Assembly (NCBI RefSeq): GCF_003481825.1
Contig: NZ_QULW01000008.1
Span: 82,789-146,788, forward strand
DNA from: Clostridium sp. OM02-18AC
GTDB lineage: Bacteria > Bacillota > Clostridia > Lachnospirales > Lachnospiraceae
Length of the DNA: 64,000 nucleotides
Direction of reading: 5' to 3'
Part shown: piece by piece, positions 17,483 through 26,911 of the stretch
How positions within the stretch are numbered: position 1 is the first letter of the stretch
Layout of the letters: every line of letters begins with the position of its first letter
Notes under the pieces: generated by a model
Seen by the model: only the letters and a program-made list of their open reading frames with translations
Told to the model about the DNA's origin: nothing
The model's database searches: none
Translations under genes and position numbers: made by a program

Positions 17483-18613
17483 GTGGAAAAAGACAATTTT
17501 TTAGATAAGCTGAAAAAGCTGGTAGAAGTTGCCAAAACAAAGCATAATGCATTGGACATCACGGAAATCAATGACTTTTTCAAAGGGGATAACCTTGGTC
17601 CTGAGCAGATGGAACAGATTTACAGTTTCCTCGAGGACAAAAATATTGACGTAGTCCCTGTTATTGACGATGCTGCCCTTGCAGAAGACAATCTGCTTCT
17701 CGATGACGATGATGTAGATATGGATGACAGCTTCATGAAAGACTCCGAAGATATCGAGCTGGATGCAGTAGACCTGCTTGAGGGTATTGGAACAGAGGAT
17801 CCGGTCCGTATGTATCTGAAGGAGATCGGAACGGTTCCGCTGCTTACGACAGAGGAGGAGCTGACCCTTGCAAAGCGCAAGGCAGAGGGCGATGAGTACG
17901 CGAAAGAACGTCTGATCGAGGCAAACCTGCGTCTTGTTGTAAGTATTGCAAAACGTTATACCGGCCGCGGCATGAGCTTTCTTGACCTGGTTCAGGAGGG
18001 TAACCTTGGTCTGATTAAAGGTGTCGAGAAGTTCGATTATACAAAAGGATATAAGCTGAGTACATATGCGACTTGGTGGATCAGACAGTCTGTAACCCGT
18101 GCACTCGCGGATCAGGCCAGAACGATCCGTGTTCCGGTGCATATGGTTGAGACCATCAACAAAATGTCCAAGATGCAGAGAAAGTTAACTTTGGAACTGG
18201 GGTATGAGCCGTCTGTGACAGAGCTTGCAGATGCGCTTGAGATGTCAGAGGACAAAGTTATGGAGATCATGCAGATCGCCAGGGAACCAGCATCTCTGGA
18301 GACTCCGATCGGTGAGGAAGACGATTCCAATCTGGGCGATTTCGTTGCAGACAGCAATGTGGTAACTCCGGAGGGCAACGTGGAAAATGTGATGCTCCGA
18401 GAGCACATTGACGCGCTGTTAAAGGACTTAAAAGACCGGGAACGCCAGGTTATTGAACTGCGCTTTGGTCTGAAGGACGGACACCCGCGTACTCTGGAGG
18501 AAGTTGGTAAGGAGTTTAATGTAACGCGTGAACGAATTCGTCAGATTGAGGCGAAGGCACTCCGTAAGCTGCGTAATCCGGTACGAAGCAAGCGGATTCG
18601 GGATTTCCTGTAA
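17483..18613 (+). CDS. rpoD: Housekeeping RNA polymerase sigma factor (sigma-70/SigA)
   Basis: 376-residue primary sigma factor. The N-terminal region 1.1 is short and acidic (DDAALAEDNLLLDDDDVDMD). Region 1.2 reads DPVRMYLKEIG, region 2.3-2.4 FLDLVQEGNLGLIKGVEKF and TYATWWIRQSVTRA (-10 recognition), region 3 RTIRVPVHMVETINKM, and region 4.2 TRERIRQIEAKALRKLRNP (-35 recognition). The start is GTG, with AAAGGATG 8 bases upstream. It directs transcription of the consensus TTGACA/TATAAT promoters seen throughout the window. No dnaG (the usual Firmicute neighbour) is adjacent upstream; a lipid kinase is. Confidence 0.96.
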   Translation: MEKDNFLDKLKKLVEVAKTKHNALDITEINDFFKGDNLGPEQMEQIYSFLEDKNIDVVPVIDDAALAEDNLLLDDDDVDMDDSFMKDSEDIELDAVDLLEGIGTEDPVRMYLKEIGTVPLLTTEEELTLAKRKAEGDEYAKERLIEANLRLVVSIAKRYTGRGMSFLDLVQEGNLGLIKGVEKFDYTKGYKLSTYATWWIRQSVTRALADQARTIRVPVHMVETINKMSKMQRKLTLELGYEPSVTELADALEMSEDKVMEIMQIAREPASLETPIGEEDDSNLGDFVADSNVVTPEGNVENVMLREHIDALLKDLKDRERQVIELRFGLKDGHPRTLEEVGKEFNVTRERIRQIEAKALRKLRNPVRSKRIRDFL

Positions 18614-18659
18614 AACCCAGATCAGAGCGGAAGAACTGCGCAGCAGAGAGGTCAGAATT

Positions 18660-19325
18660 ATGAACCGCAGAAATTACCAGCGTGAGCTGGAAGCAGTCAT
18701 AAAGGAAAATCAGAGTAAGAGTCGGGTCCCCCGGCTCTTCTTACATAGTTGCTGTGCTCCATGCAGCAGTTATGTATTGGAATATCTTTCCGATTATTTT
18801 GAAATCACGGTATTTTATTATAACCCCAATATTTCTCCAGAGGAGGAATATGAAAAGCGGGTGGCGGAACAAAAACATCTGATTCAGGAATTACCGGTCA
18901 GACATCCGATTCATCTGGTTGTGGGAAATTATGAACCTGAGCGCTTTTATGCTTTCAGCAAGGGTCTGGAAACAGTTCCGGAGGGCGGAGAGCGCTGCTT
19001 CCGGTGTTACCGCCTGCGGCTTGAGGAAACAGCGAGAATGGCAGAAGAAGGCGGTTATGATTATTTTGCCACAACACTGACCATCAGTCCGCTGAAAAAT
19101 GCACAGAAGCTAAATGAAATCGGAGAAGAATTGTCCGGAATCTATAAAGTGGAACATCTTCCGTCTGATTTTAAAAAGAAAAACGGATACAAACGTTCTG
19201 TGGAATTGTCGGCAGAATATGGACTTTACCGGCAGAATTACTGCGGATGTGTCTTCTCAAAACTGGAACAGCAGCAGCGGGAAGCAACGACAAAAAAAGA
19301 ATCACAGATCGGCACAATGCCTTGA
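18660..19325 (+). CDS. queH: Epoxyqueuosine reductase QueH
   Basis: 221-residue enzyme that reduces epoxyqueuosine to queuosine in tRNA, the last step of queuosine synthesis; QueH is the non-homologous alternative to cobalamin-dependent QueG. Metal-ligand cysteines are in FLHSCCAPCSSY (Cys31, Cys32, Cys35), ERCFRCYRLRLEE and NYCGCVFSKLE. The ATTISP-like segment is TTLTISPLKNAQ. The start at 18660 follows GAGAGGTC and begins at MNRRNYQRELEAV; the upstream extension of this frame overlaps rpoD and is rejected. Lies 46 bases after rpoD. The last 20 residues are polar and lysine/glutamine-rich. Confidence 0.92.
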   Translation: MNRRNYQRELEAVIKENQSKSRVPRLFLHSCCAPCSSYVLEYLSDYFEITVFYYNPNISPEEEYEKRVAEQKHLIQELPVRHPIHLVVGNYEPERFYAFSKGLETVPEGGERCFRCYRLRLEETARMAEEGGYDYFATTLTISPLKNAQKLNEIGEELSGIYKVEHLPSDFKKKNGYKRSVELSAEYGLYRQNYCGCVFSKLEQQQREATTKKESQIGTMP

Positions 19326-19350
19326 CACTTGTCGTGATTTGTAATAAAAT
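19322..19350 (+). promoter_or_regulatory. Promoter of the HPr gene
   Basis: TTGACA (19322-19327), 17-base spacer, TAAAAT (19345-19350). The -35 begins inside the queH stop codon, so HPr has its own strong promoter. Confidence 0.75.
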
Positions 19351-19389
19351 TTATACAGATTGAAACCAATTCTAAAGGAGACGTGAACT

Positions 19390-19656
19390 ATGCTTAGTAA
19401 GAATTTAACAGTTGTAAATCCGTCTGGACTACATTTAAGACCGGCAGGAGTTTTATCTCAGACTGCTATGAAATTCAAATGTGATGTCATCATTGAGTGC
19501 GGCGAGAAAAGAATCATTGCGAAGAGCGTATTAAACGTAATGGCAGCAGGTATCAAATCCGGTACCGAGATCACCCTGATCTGCGACGGTGAGGACGAGG
19601 CAGCAGCTATGGAGACCGTGAGCAAGGCAATCGAGAGCGGTCTTGGCGAGATGTAA
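19390..19656 (+). CDS. HPr-family phosphocarrier protein
   Basis: 88-residue HPr-like protein of the sugar phosphotransferase system; it relays phosphate from Enzyme I to sugar permeases. The active-site His15 lies in NPSGLHLRPAG. The regulatory Ser46 lies in IIAKSVLNVMAAGI, the site phosphorylated by HPr kinase in Gram-positive carbon catabolite control. The spacing (His15/Ser46) is canonical. The gene stands alone, with its own promoter and terminator and no ptsI beside it, so it could be ptsH or a paralogue such as crh; the intact His15 argues against Crh. Confidence 0.9.
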   Translation: MLSKNLTVVNPSGLHLRPAGVLSQTAMKFKCDVIIECGEKRIIAKSVLNVMAAGIKSGTEITLICDGEDEAAAMETVSKAIESGLGEM

Positions 19657-19685
19657 GTCTTCTTAGTACACATAAAGAAATAAAG

Positions 19686-19728
19686 AAAAGGTATTTTCCG
19701 GAACACAATTCTGGAAAGTACCTTTTTC
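19686..19728 (+). terminator. Intrinsic terminator after the HPr gene
   Basis: Stem formed by AAAAGGTATTTTCC and GGAAAGTACCTTTT with G-U pairs, followed by a T-rich run. Confidence 0.75.
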
Positions 19729-19896
19729 CTTTCGTGGGAAAATGCGTCCTATGAAACAATTCTTTTTCCGTGTAAGTTCATATCTGGGAGGCGCCAGTGA
19801 TGTAGGGTTGATGAAACAAATACGGTAAACTGACAGATAAATTACATGAATTAAGGATAATGACAAATAATCTGACAATTTAAAATAAAAAAGGAA

Positions 19897-19925
19897 TTTA
19901 CAAATGAGAAAAAGTGTAGTATTAT
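19897..19925 (+). promoter_or_regulatory. Probable promoter of the gltBD leader
   Basis: TTTACA (19897-19902), 17-base spacer, TATTAT (19920-19925). Transcription from about 19932 would make a leader of about 180 bases before gltB. The rest of the 19729-19896 stretch holds no gene that I can support. Confidence 0.55.
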
Positions 19926-19976
19926 CGTAACAGCTTAAAAAGGCAATACAAAAATCATGACATAAAACAAAACGCA

Positions 19977-20018
19977 AGGGTGCGGAAATTCGAAAAAAGA
20001 ATTTTCGTGCCCTTTTTT
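19977..20018 (+). terminator. Terminator-like hairpin in the gltB leader (possible attenuator)
   Basis: A 15-bp stem (19977-19991 with 19999-20013, three G-U pairs) and a GAAAAAA loop is followed by TTTTTT, so it is a full intrinsic terminator lying inside the gltB leader, about 95 bases before the start. AACGCAA (19971-19977) can pair with TTGCGTT (20049-20055) as an enclosing stem that takes one base of the terminator arm. This layout suggests conditional read-through; no known riboswitch or ANTAR double-hairpin signature was recognised. Confidence 0.6.
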
Positions 20019-20112
20019 ATTTCATAGACATCTTGTGAAATAAAACCATTGCGTTGTTTGCCAGGGAGACGCCAATGGCGCATCCGATGATTTTACAGGA
20101 AAGGAAATGATT

Positions 20113-23100
20113 ATGGACAGCGATCAGAGAACCTTAACAAAATCCCCCAACGAATCTGCTTCCCAGATCGTGCTTCCGGGTCTTTACGATCCGAGTTTTG
20201 AGCATGACAACTGCGGTATCGGTGCCGTAGCCAATATCAAAGGCATCAAGACTCACCGCACCGTGGAGCAGGCCCTCCACATTGTAGAGAATCTGGAACA
20301 CCGCGCCGGGAAAGACGCAGAAGGAAAGACCGGAGACGGTGTCGGCATCATGCTGCAGATCTCCCACAAGTTCTTTAAGAAAGTGACAAAACCGCTTGGC
20401 ATCGAGCTTGGCGACGAGCGTGAATATGGCATCGGCATGTTCTTCTTCCCCCAGGATGAACTCGCCAGAAACCAGGCGAAAAAGATGCTGGAGGTTATCG
20501 TCCAGAAAGAAGGACTGAAGTTTCTTGGCTGGAGAACCCTTCCGATCCACCCGGAGAAGATTGGCGATAAGGCCGTTGAAAAAATGCCTTACATCATGCA
20601 GGGCTTCATCGGAAAGCCGGCGGACGTGGAGAAGGGACTGGACTTCGACCGTCGTCTTTATGTAGCACGCCGTGTGTTTGAGCAGAGTAACGATGATACC
20701 TATGTTGTATCCATGAGCAGCCGCACCATTGTATACAAAGGTATGTTCCTGGTCAAAGAACTGCGCCAGTTCTTTGAGGATCTGCAGGATCCGGATTACG
20801 AGTCCGCAATCGCAACCGTGCATTCCCGTTTCAGTACCAACACCAATCCGAGCTGGATGCGTGCCCATCCGAACCGCATTATCGTACATAATGGTGAGAT
20901 CAATACCATCCGCGGCAACGTCGACAAGATGATGGCGCGTGAGGAGAACATGGAGACAAAATTCTTCAAATCCGACATGTACAAGGTACTGCCGATCATC
21001 AATCAGGAAGGTTCCGACTCCGCGATGCTGGACAATGCCCTGGAGTTTATGGTCATGAGCGGTATGGAGCTGCCGATGGCAGTCATGATCCTGATTCCGG
21101 CTCCGTGGCAGCATGACCGGTTCATGCCGCAGGAGGTAAAGGATTTCTATCGCTATTACGCAACCATGATGGAGCCGTGGGATGGTCCTGCATCCATCGT
21201 GTTCAGCGATGGCGATGTCATGGGTGCCGTGCTGGACAGAAACGGTCTGCGTCCGTCCCGCTATTATATTACAGACGATGACCAGGTGATCCTGGCTTCT
21301 GAGGTTGGTGCGATCGACATCGACCAGTCCCATGTCATTAAGAAAGAACGCTTAAGACCTGGCAAGATGCTCCTCATCGATACCGTGAAAGGCGAGCTGG
21401 TTGGAGACGAGGAGTTAAAACTCCGTTATGCATCCCGTCAGCCGTACGGGGAATGGCTGGATGCCCAGATGGTAGACTTAAAGGATCTGCCGATTCCGAA
21501 TAAGGGCGTGCCGGAACTGACAAAAGAGCAGCGTGCACAGCTGCAGAAGACCTATGGCTACACCTATGAGCAGTATAAGACCATGATCCTGCCGATGGCA
21601 TTGAACGGTGCCGAGGCGGTATCTGCCATGGGTGCTGACAGCCCGCTTGCCGTGCTTTCGAAAAAGCATCAGCCGCTGTTCAACTATTTCAAACAGCTCT
21701 TCGCGCAGGTAACGAACCCGCCGATCGATGCGATCCGTGAAGCGATCGTAACATCCACTACGGTTTATGTCGGCGAGGAAGGCAACGTTCTGGAGGAAGC
21801 TCCGGAAAACTGCCACATCTTAAAGGTGGACAACCCGATCTTAACCTGTACTGATCTGTTGAAGATTAAATATATGAAGAAACTGGGATTTAAAGTTGAA
21901 GTAATCCCGATTACCTATTACAAAAATACCTCTCTGGCCAAAGCCATTGACCGGTTATTTTTGGAGGTAGACCGTGCGCATCGCGACGGTGTCAACATCA
22001 TCATCCTGTCTGACCGCGACATCGATGAAAACCATGTGCCGATCCCGTCACTCTTAGCGGTATCTGCCTTGCAGCAGCATCTGGTAAAAACCAAAAAGCG
22101 AACCTCCATGGCAGTCATCCTGGAGAGCGGCGAGCCGAGAGAGGTACATCACTTTGCAACCCTGCTTGGCTTTGGTGCCAGTGCCATCAACCCATATCTG
22201 GCGCAGGAATCGGTTCATTACCTGATCGAGACGAAAATGCTGGATAAGGATTATTACGCAGCAGTCAATGATTATAACTCTGCAGTGCTTCACGGCATTG
22301 TAAAGATCGCTTCCAAGATGGGTATCTCCACGATCCAGTCTTACCAGGGCGCACAGATCTTTGAGGCGATCGGTATTTCCAAAGAAGTCATCGACAAGTA
22401 CTTCACCAACACGGTCAGCCGTGTGGGCGGCATCACGCTGGAAGACATCGCAAACGACGTGGATGTGCTGCATTCCACCGCATTTGACCCGCTGGGACTG
22501 GACGTTGACCTGACGCTGGAAAGTGTGGGAAGTCACAAGGAGCGTTCCGGCCAGGAGGAGCATCTGTACAATCCGCGCACCATTCATCTGCTGCAGCAGG
22601 CGGCATGGACCGGAAATTATGAGATCTTCAAAGAGTACAGCCATGTGCTCAATGAGGAGGAGCAGACCATCAACCTGCGAAGCCTGATCGATTTTAATTT
22701 CGATGAGAACGGCGGCATCCCGATCGATGAAGTTGAGAGTGTCGATTCCATCGTAAAGCGCTTTAAGACCGGTGCAATGTCTTACGGCTCCATTTCCCAG
22801 GAAGCACATGAGACGCTGGCGATCGCCATGAACCGTCTGGGCGGCAAGTCCAACACCGGTGAGGGCGGCGAGAGTCTGGACCGTCTGGTTCCGGGACCGA
22901 AGAACAATAACCGCTGCTCTGCGATCAAGCAGGTGGCATCCGGACGTTTTGGCGTAACCTCCCGTTACCTGGTCAGTGCACAGGAGATCCAGATCAAGAT
23001 GGCGCAGGGCGCAAAGCCTGGTGAGGGCGGACAGCTTCCGGGCGGAAAGGTTTATCCGTGGGTGGCAAAGACCCGTCACTCCACAACCGGTGTCGGCTTA

Positions 23101-24696
23101 ATTTCCCCGCCACCGCACCATGATATCTACTCCATCGAGGATCTGGCCCAGCTGATCTATGACTTAAAGAACTCAAACACCCGCGCAAGGATCTCTGTCA
23201 AGCTGGTATCCGAGGCTGGTGTTGGTACCGTGGCAGCCGGTGTTGCAAAGGCAGGCGCACAGGTCATCCTGGTATCCGGTTTTGATGGCGGTACCGGTGC
23301 GGCGCCGAGAAACTCCATCTACAATGCCGGACTTCCGTGGGAGCTTGGCGTGGCTGAGGCACACCAGACCCTGATCATGAATGGCCTGCGCGATAAAGTT
23401 ATCCTTGAGACCGACGGTAAGCTGATGACCGGCCGTGATGTGGCAATCGCCTGCATCCTGGGTGCGGAGGAATTTGGCTTTGCGACCGCTCCGCTTGTTA
23501 CCATGGGCTGCGTCATGATGCGTGTCTGCAACCTCGATACCTGCCCGGTCGGCATTGCGACCCAGAACCCGGAGCTGAGAAAACGCTTCAAGGGCAAACC
23601 GGAGTATGTTGTAAACTTCATGCACTTTGTGGCACAGGAGCTGCGCGAATACATGGCAAAGCTGGGTGTCCGCACCGTAGATGAGCTGGTGGGACGTACC
23701 GATTTCTTAAAGAAGAAGGAACACATTTCGTCTGAGCGTGCAAACAAAGTGGATTTAAGCAATATCCTTGACAATCCGTATGAGGGTGTGCATTTCCGCG
23801 GCTACCGCGATAAGCTGGAATACGACTTCAAGCTGGATCAGACGATCGATGAGCAGGTATTCTTAAAGCAGTTAAAGACTGCCCTGAACAAGGGACAGAA
23901 GAAGAGCCTCCAGATCGATGTCTCCAACGTAGACCGTACCCTGGGAACCATCTTCGGTTCGGAAATCACCAGACAGTATCCGGACGGACTGCCGGAGGAT
24001 ACTTTCACGATCCAGTGCAACGGCAGCGGCGGACAGAGCTTTGGTGCGTTCATTCCGAAGGGGCTTACCCTGGAACTGGTGGGCGACAGCAACGACTATT
24101 TCGGCAAGGGCTTATCCGGCGGTAAGCTGATCGTATATCCGCCAAAAGCAGCAAACTTTAAGGCAGAAGAAAATATCGTCATCGGCAACGTGGCTCTTTA
24201 CGGAGCGACCAGCGGCAAGGCGTATATCAACGGTGTCGCGGGTGAGCGTTTCTGTGTCCGAAACTCCGGTGCAACCGCCGTCGTAGAGGGTGTTGGTGAC
24301 CACGGATGTGAATATATGACCGGCGGCCGCGTGGTTGTACTCGGACCGACCGGAAAGAACTTTGCAGCCGGCATGAGCGGCGGTATTGCTTATGTGCTGG
24401 ATGAAAAACGCGATTTTTATAAGCGCCTGAACAAAGATCTTGTTTCCCTGGAGGAAGTAACCAACAAGTACGATGTCCAGGAATTAAAAGAGATGATCCA
24501 GGAACATGTGGCATATACCAACTCCGAGCGCGGAAAAGAAATTCTGGATCACTTTGGCGAGTACCTGCCGAAATTCAAGAAGGTAATGCCTCATGACTAC
24601 CGCCGCATGATGAATACCATTGTGCAGATGGAAGAGAAGGGCTTAAGCAGTGAGCAGGCGCAGATCGAGGCATTCTACGCAAACCAGAGAAAGTAA
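20113..24696 (+). CDS. gltB: Glutamate synthase large (alpha) subunit
   Basis: Large subunit of NADPH-glutamate synthase, which with glutamine synthetase assimilates ammonia: glutamine + 2-oxoglutarate gives two glutamates. Domains in order: N-terminal Ntn glutaminase whose nucleophile is Cys34 in EHDNCGIGAV after a short propeptide; central domain; FMN-binding synthase domain (AHQTLIMNGLRDKVILETD region); [3Fe-4S] cysteines in CVMMRVCNLDTCPVG; C-terminal GXGXG beta-helix (SGGKLIVYPP, GATSGKAYINGVAGERF). Its 1527-1529 residues are full length. Start: ATG 20113 has better spacing from AAGGA than ATG 20107; the difference is two residues. gltD follows after 12 bases. Confidence 0.96.
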   Translation: MDSDQRTLTKSPNESASQIVLPGLYDPSFEHDNCGIGAVANIKGIKTHRTVEQALHIVENLEHRAGKDAEGKTGDGVGIMLQISHKFFKKVTKPLGIELGDEREYGIGMFFFPQDELARNQAKKMLEVIVQKEGLKFLGWRTLPIHPEKIGDKAVEKMPYIMQGFIGKPADVEKGLDFDRRLYVARRVFEQSNDDTYVVSMSSRTIVYKGMFLVKELRQFFEDLQDPDYESAIATVHSRFSTNTNPSWMRAHPNRIIVHNGEINTIRGNVDKMMAREENMETKFFKSDMYKVLPIINQEGSDSAMLDNALEFMVMSGMELPMAVMILIPAPWQHDRFMPQEVKDFYRYYATMMEPWDGPASIVFSDGDVMGAVLDRNGLRPSRYYITDDDQVILASEVGAIDIDQSHVIKKERLRPGKMLLIDTVKGELVGDEELKLRYASRQPYGEWLDAQMVDLKDLPIPNKGVPELTKEQRAQLQKTYGYTYEQYKTMILPMALNGAEAVSAMGADSPLAVLSKKHQPLFNYFKQLFAQVTNPPIDAIREAIVTSTTVYVGEEGNVLEEAPENCHILKVDNPILTCTDLLKIKYMKKLGFKVEVIPITYYKNTSLAKAIDRLFLEVDRAHRDGVNIIILSDRDIDENHVPIPSLLAVSALQQHLVKTKKRTSMAVILESGEPREVHHFATLLGFGASAINPYLAQESVHYLIETKMLDKDYYAAVNDYNSAVLHGIVKIASKMGISTIQSYQGAQIFEAIGISKEVIDKYFTNTVSRVGGITLEDIANDVDVLHSTAFDPLGLDVDLTLESVGSHKERSGQEEHLYNPRTIHLLQQAAWTGNYEIFKEYSHVLNEEEQTINLRSLIDFNFDENGGIPIDEVESVDSIVKRFKTGAMSYGSISQEAHETLAIAMNRLGGKSNTGEGGESLDRLVPGPKNNNRCSAIKQVASGRFGVTSRYLVSAQEIQIKMAQGAKPGEGGQLPGGKVYPWVAKTRHSTTGVGLISPPPHHDIYSIEDLAQLIYDLKNSNTRARISVKLVSEAGVGTVAAGVAKAGAQVILVSGFDGGTGAAPRNSIYNAGLPWELGVAEAHQTLIMNGLRDKVILETDGKLMTGRDVAIACILGAEEFGFATAPLVTMGCVMMRVCNLDTCPVGIATQNPELRKRFKGKPEYVVNFMHFVAQELREYMAKLGVRTVDELVGRTDFLKKKEHISSERANKVDLSNILDNPYEGVHFRGYRDKLEYDFKLDQTIDEQVFLKQLKTALNKGQKKSLQIDVSNVDRTLGTIFGSEITRQYPDGLPEDTFTIQCNGSGGQSFGAFIPKGLTLELVGDSNDYFGKGLSGGKLIVYPPKAANFKAEENIVIGNVALYGATSGKAYINGVAGERFCVRNSGATAVVEGVGDHGCEYMTGGRVVVLGPTGKNFAAGMSGGIAYVLDEKRDFYKRLNKDLVSLEEVTNKYDVQELKEMIQEHVAYTNSERGKEILDHFGEYLPKFKKVMPHDYRRMMNTIVQMEEKGLSSEQAQIEAFYANQRK

Positions 24697-24708
24697 GGAG
24701 GAGTAACG

Positions 24709-26196
24709 ATGGGAAAGCCAACAGGATTTTTGGAATATGACAGAGTAAACGGCAAGGCGGCAGAACCACTGGAGCGCATCAAGAATTTCAATGAGTTCCA
24801 CACTCCTTTGACCGAAGAACAGCAAAGAAAACAGGGTGCACGCTGCATGGAATGCGGCGTCCCCTTCTGCCAGTCCGGCATGATGATGAACGGCATGGTA
24901 TCCGGATGCCCGCTCCATAACCTGGTGCCGGAATGGAATGATCTGGTATACACCGGCAACTGGGCGCAGGCCTACAACCGCTTAAAGAAGACCAACAGCT
25001 TCCCGGAATTTACCAGCCGTGTCTGCCCGGCTCCGTGTGAGGCAGCCTGCACCTGCGGCTTAAACGGAAGTCCGGTCAGCATCAAGGAAAATGAGCACGC
25101 CATCATTGAGAAGGCATACGAAACCGGCAAGGCAGGTCCGAGACCGCCGAAGCTGCGTACCGACAAAAAGATCGCCGTTATCGGTTCCGGTCCGTCCGGA
25201 CTGGCTGCGGCAGACCAGTTAAATAAGCGCGGTCATAATGTAACCGTGTTTGAGCGGGAAGACCGGGTTGGCGGACTTCTGATGTACGGCATTCCGAATA
25301 TGAAGCTGGAAAAGCAGATTATTGACCGTAAGATCAACGTGATGAAAGAAGAGGGCGTGACCTTTGTCACCGGGGCCAATGTCGGAAAGAACTACAAGGC
25401 AGCAAAGCTCTTAAAAGAGTATGACAGTATTGTGCTTGCATGCGGAGCCTCCAACCCGAGAGACATCAATGTGCCGGGGCGTGACGCAGAGGGCATTTAC
25501 TTTGCGGTAGATTTCTTGAAATCTACCACCAAGAGCCTGTTAAACTCTAATTTAGAGGATGGCAATTATATCTCCGCGAAGGATAAGCACGTCATCGTCA
25601 TCGGCGGAGGTGATACCGGAAATGACTGCGTCGGAACCGCGATCCGTCATGGCTGCGCATCTGTGACCCAGCTGGAAATGATGCCGAAGCTTCCGGAAAA
25701 ACGCGCCGAAAACAACAGCTGGCCGGAGTGGCCGCGCATTTTAAAGACCGATTACGGCCAGGAAGAGGCCATTGCCGTGTTTGGTCATGACCCGCGCATC
25801 TACCAGACAACCGTGAAAGAGTTTGTGAAGGATGAGAGCGGGAAGCTGGTAAAAGCCATCTTAGTGAGCCTGAAAGCCGAGAAGAACCCGGAGACCGGAC
25901 GCATGTCCATGGTGCCGGTGGAGGGCTCCGAGAAGGAAGTACCGGCAGATCTGGTGCTGATCGCAGCAGGATTTTTAGGTGCCCAGGCATATGTAGCCGA
26001 TGCGTTTGGCGTGGAGTTAAATGCACGCACCAACGTGGCGACCGAAGCCGGGAAATACGCAACGAATGTCGAGAAAGTCTTCACGGCAGGCGATATGCAC
26101 CGCGGACAGTCCCTGGTCGTATGGGCCATTCATGAGGGGCGCGATGTGGCAAAAGAAGTCGATAAATATCTGATGGGATATACGAATCTGGCATAA
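24709..26196 (+). CDS. gltD: Glutamate synthase small (beta) subunit
   Basis: 495-residue flavoprotein that takes electrons from NAD(P)H and passes them to GltB. N-terminal cysteine clusters (CMECGVPFC, SGCPLHN, CPAPCEAACTCG) bind two [4Fe-4S] centres. The FAD fold has IGSGPSGLAAADQL (about 153) and the NAD(P)H fold has VIGGGDTGNDCVGT (about 290). The terminal FAD segment is VFTAGDMHRGQSLVVWAI. RBS AAGGAGGAG is 8 bases before the start. It is cotranscribed with gltB, and a strong terminator follows. Confidence 0.96.
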   Translation: MGKPTGFLEYDRVNGKAAEPLERIKNFNEFHTPLTEEQQRKQGARCMECGVPFCQSGMMMNGMVSGCPLHNLVPEWNDLVYTGNWAQAYNRLKKTNSFPEFTSRVCPAPCEAACTCGLNGSPVSIKENEHAIIEKAYETGKAGPRPPKLRTDKKIAVIGSGPSGLAAADQLNKRGHNVTVFEREDRVGGLLMYGIPNMKLEKQIIDRKINVMKEEGVTFVTGANVGKNYKAAKLLKEYDSIVLACGASNPRDINVPGRDAEGIYFAVDFLKSTTKSLLNSNLEDGNYISAKDKHVIVIGGGDTGNDCVGTAIRHGCASVTQLEMMPKLPEKRAENNSWPEWPRILKTDYGQEEAIAVFGHDPRIYQTTVKEFVKDESGKLVKAILVSLKAEKNPETGRMSMVPVEGSEKEVPADLVLIAAGFLGAQAYVADAFGVELNARTNVATEAGKYATNVEKVFTAGDMHRGQSLVVWAIHEGRDVAKEVDKYLMGYTNLA

Positions 26197-26248
26197 AAAG
26201 CAGTGGATGTGCCACAGGCACTTCCCGATATGCAATGAAAGAAAACGA

Positions 26249-26289
26249 AACAGGATCAGGCATTTTGATTTTGCCTGGTCCTGTTTTTG
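26249..26289 (+). terminator. Intrinsic terminator after gltD
   Basis: Arms AACAGGATCAGGCA and TGCCTGGTCCTGTT pair over 14 bp with one G-U, followed by TTTTT. It lies between convergent gltD and the merR-like gene and may serve both. Confidence 0.85.
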
Positions 26290-26315
26290 TTTGGTGATGC
26301 TGCGCACAGCACAGC

Positions 26316-26768
26316 CTATTCCGCATCTTTATGTGCATGGTCATAGATTTTCTGGATTTCGTCCGGTAATTTGTCTGGCATCATAGTGTGGATCCGATCT
26401 TCATTTCCGTCTGCGATCGCCTGGTCGTAATACCAGCATTTGAAACGGAGCATATCGAGCACGCGCTCCATTTTTTCGATTTCTTTTTCTGCTGAGGCTT
26501 TCTGCTGCTCAAAAAAGACCTTGCGTTTCTGGTAGGTAGATGGTCCCTCTGCGCACCATTCCATAAACTGCTTAATATCTTTCAGCTCCACACCGGCACG
26601 TTTCAGGCATTCGATGAGGTGCAACGCATCGATTTCGCGCTGACTGAAGCGGCGGATGCCGGAGGTACGCTCTAAATACGGGAAAAGTCCTTCCTTATCA
26701 TAATAGCGTAAGGTGGAGATGGGAAGGTGGAACATCTCCGATACCTGTCCGATGGTATACATGTACAT
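26316..26768 (-). CDS. MerR family transcriptional regulator
   Basis: 150-residue MerR-type activator. The N-terminal winged helix is canonical: YTIGQVSEMFHLPISTLRYY, DKEGLFPYLERTSGIRRFSQ, REIDALHLIECLKRAGVELK. A long dimerisation helix (about 85-120, EQQKASAEKEIEKMERVLDM) follows. The only cysteines are scattered (ECLKRAG, EWCAEG, FKCWYY), not a metal-binding pair, so it is closer to the general stress or small-molecule types than to metal sensors. It is divergent from the decarboxylase-cupin/flavodoxin operon, whose promoter has the 19-base spacer these proteins act on. In related genomes such regulators control redox-type operons; that role is inference. Confidence 0.92.
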   Translation of the reverse strand: MYMYTIGQVSEMFHLPISTLRYYDKEGLFPYLERTSGIRRFSQREIDALHLIECLKRAGVELKDIKQFMEWCAEGPSTYQKRKVFFEQQKASAEKEIEKMERVLDMLRFKCWYYDQAIADGNEDRIHTMMPDKLPDEIQKIYDHAHKDAE

Positions 26769-26796
26769 TCTCCTCTATATAAAAATAAATGATTCA

Positions 26797-26819
26797 AACC
26801 TAAAGTTATAGTTAAGGTT
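26797..26819. promoter_or_regulatory. MerR-type operator dyad next to the regulator's own start
   Basis: AACCTAAAG and GTTAAGGTT form an imperfect inverted repeat 29 bases before the minus-strand merR start. It shares the half-site CCTAAAGTT (complement AACTTTAGG) with the promoter at 26912-26942, suggesting autoregulation. Confidence 0.5.
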
Positions 26820-26911
26820 ACGATAGCATGGGGGAGAAGAAAAGTCAACCATTCTCTTAATCAGGAGTAAACGGTTAGTACTCAAGAAATGCCTGAAATA
26901 TCAGTAAACGC

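Noticed and set aside
19932..20112. ANTAR-type double hairpin in the gltB leader
   Set aside because: Only the terminator stem is convincing; no second hairpin with the hexaloop pattern was found.
20134..23774. Long minus-strand open frames opposite gltB (up to about 400 residues)
   Set aside because: They lie entirely within the strongly conserved gltB gene, have low-complexity His/Arg-rich sequence and no ribosome binding sites; they are shadows of its codon bias.
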